From JAZKIX01 sp040384645 (GTDB lineage: Bacteria > Pseudomonadota > Gammaproteobacteria > Burkholderiales > Burkholderiaceae_D): a stretch of DNA of 7,206 nucleotides. This document shows, piece after piece, positions 6,249-7,206 of this stretch (position 1 is the first letter of the stretch; each line of letters starts with the position of its first letter). Where the stretch lies: contig JAZKIX010000234.1 of NCBI GenBank assembly GCA_040384645.1, positions 1 through 7,206 of the forward strand. Reading direction: 5' to 3'. Both the position numbers and the translations under genes were made by a program. A model generated the notes under the pieces. The model was not told the DNA's origin. It did not search any database and saw only the letters and a program-made list of their open reading frames with translations.

Positions 6249-7160
6249 ATGCAGTCGAACAAAATTTTTGATCTGTACGTTTCATGGGCGTTGGCAACGG
6301 CTGGCTTTTTTTTAACTGTCTATGCCTTCCATCCTGGCCTGATGTCGGTAGATTCAGTGGTCCAGTATCAGCAAGTTGTTACCGGTACCTATACCGATTC
6401 CCACCCCCCTGTTATGGCATTCATTTGGGGCATATTCAACTACATTGCTCCAGGACCTGTAGGGATACTTTGGTTTCATGCGGCCATGCTATGGGGTGGT
6501 CTCGCACTGTTGGCATTTGTGCTAGGTAAGCTAGGCTGGCGTTACGGCTGGTTACTGGTTTTGGTAGGATTTGCGCCGCAAATTGCCGCACTATCAGGCG
6601 TCATCTGGAAAGACATCGGCATGGCGACAGCGCTGCTGATGGCTACAGCGCTATTGTTTGGGGTGGCCAATCGCGTATTGAACCGGCGACTCGGCCTGGT
6701 ATTGGCGTTGACTTTTATTGTATATGCCACGTTAGTACGCACGAATGCCATTGCTGCTTCCTTGCCGCTGCTGTTGTGGCTGGCCGCGGTAGCGCAGCCT
6801 CACTATCGGGTCGCCAAATGCCTGTTGCTCACACTTATCCTGTGCGTCAGCATTGGCGGTCTAAAAGCAGGATTGGAATACGGCATACTCGATAGCACCA
6901 AAACGAATTTCTGGCAGCAAATCGCTTTGCATGACCTGGCTGGGATTCAATGTCGGGGCGGGCAAGCGCCAATTCCTGATGCGTTTGTGATCAACCAAAA
7001 TATTTGCGGCGGCTACGACCCGTATCATGTTGACTCTCTAATTTTTGGCCCCGCAGCACCGCTTCGTTCACCACGACCCAGGTCGTCATGCGCCCGCGGT
7101 AGCGTCCCACGACCGTCCGGATGTGATCCTCGAGCTCGGCGCGCAGCGCTTCGGGCGTGA
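6249..7160 (+). CDS. Polytopic membrane protein, GT-C/PMT-like, 3' end replaced
   Basis: The open frame is 303 codons, but only about residues 1-266 (to 7046) look genuine; the remainder is the antisense of a GC-rich xylanase fragment. The genuine part has about eight hydrophobic segments (roughly 10-28, 54-67, 71-93, 98-116, 122-140, 148-165, 168-184, 189-206). A first outer loop carries SVDSVVQY (33-40) and DSHPPV (50-55), and a later loop carries SGVIWKD (116-122). An acidic residue in the first loop plus an HPP motif recalls GT-C glycosyltransferases of the PMT/GT39 type, which move sugars from polyprenyl carriers at the outer membrane face. The WKD motif recalls uncharacterised membrane families related to them. 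Such proteins usually have 400 or more residues, so the C-terminal portion is missing. The start has only a weak ribosome-binding site (GGA, nine bases away). The specific function is unknown. Confidence 0.65.
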   Translation: MQSNKIFDLYVSWALATAGFFLTVYAFHPGLMSVDSVVQYQQVVTGTYTDSHPPVMAFIWGIFNYIAPGPVGILWFHAAMLWGGLALLAFVLGKLGWRYGWLLVLVGFAPQIAALSGVIWKDIGMATALLMATALLFGVANRVLNRRLGLVLALTFIVYATLVRTNAIAASLPLLLWLAAVAQPHYRVAKCLLLTLILCVSIGGLKAGLEYGILDSTKTNFWQQIALHDLAGIQCRGGQAPIPDAFVINQNICGGYDPYHVDSLIFGPAAPLRSPRPRSSCARGSVPRPSGCDPRARRAALRA

Positions 7161-7206
7161 GCGCGTTCAGGTAGTCCGGGAAGAACTCCTTCCAGATCAG
7201 ATGGTG
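7048..7206 (-). CDS. GH10 endo-1,4-beta-xylanase, internal fragment
   Basis: The minus strand reads without stops for 53 codons from the window edge: HHLIWKEFFPDYL, then LEDHIRTVVGRYRGRM (26-40 of the fragment), then TTWVVVNEAVLRG. This is the order seen in glycoside hydrolase family 10: the HTLxW segment on beta-strand 3, a helix with H-I-x-x-V-V-x-R-Y-x-G, and the strand-4 motif W-x-V-V-N-E-A whose Glu (codon 7065-7063) is the catalytic acid/base. Homology ends at about 7047, where the DNA turns AT-richer and becomes the membrane-protein gene in the opposite direction. Both gene ends are absent. GC is about 67% by hand count, well above the neighbouring genes, so it probably comes from another genome joined by misassembly. 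Confidence 0.8.

Noticed and set aside
7047..7160. C-terminal 37 residues of the membrane-protein frame (Arg/Pro/Ala-rich)
   Set aside because: These codons are the complement of the GH10 coding strand; the Arg/Pro-rich composition is an artefact of reading GC-rich coding DNA backwards.
1..7206. CRISPR array, insertion sequence, integrase, toxin-antitoxin or defence genes
   Set aside because: No regularly spaced repeats, transposase or recombinase motifs, or short paired toxin-antitoxin genes were seen on either strand.

Overview
The window looks like a draft scaffold from a betaproteobacterium. The protein style and moderate GC resemble Burkholderiales, perhaps an Oxalobacteraceae-like organism; that placement is an impression from protein sequence, not a test. 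It contains a 10-base N gap near the left end. Its last ~160 bases appear to come from a different gene, and probably a different genome.

Layout. At the far left, on the minus strand, are the first codons of a protein that starts like a J-domain (DnaJ-type) co-chaperone. A gapped intergenic stretch separates it from a complete plus-strand AMP nucleosidase gene (amn, 342-1856). This faces a three-gene minus-strand operon across a 150-base gap that holds a nested inverted repeat. Read in its own direction, the operon encodes a DppB/OppB/YejB-type permease (5792-4854), a DppC/OppC/YejE-type permease with an enlarged extracytoplasmic loop (4845-3730) and a fused two-domain ATPase of the YejF/GsiA type (3722-2007). 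The gene gaps are only 7-8 bases, so the three are almost certainly cotranscribed. Together they form the membrane and motor parts of a peptide/oligopeptide ABC importer. The periplasmic binding protein that usually starts such an operon is absent.

Upstream of the operon lies a 456-base AT-rich intergenic region. It carries two copies of TTGACAACGA exactly 63 bases apart (each a possible promoter -35 region), a perfect 12-bp inverted repeat 46 bases before the next start codon, and several weaker hairpins. A plus-strand gene then begins at 6249 for a polytopic membrane protein with features of GT-C (PMT/GT39-like) glycosyltransferases. Its plausible sequence stops at about residue 266. From about 7047 the DNA becomes much more GC-rich (107 G/C in 160 bases by hand count), and its minus strand reads as a clear internal piece of a GH10 xylanase, including the acid/base-Glu motif WVVVNEA. 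This is best explained as a chimeric assembly junction, although a real recombination joint cannot be excluded from sequence alone.

The gene content is mostly ordinary housekeeping (adenylate breakdown and peptide uptake). I did not find a convincing new multi-gene system. The points most worth checking are the junction at ~7047, the orphan importer lacking a binding protein, the enlarged permease loop with two cysteines, and the dense inverted and direct repeats before the membrane-protein gene.
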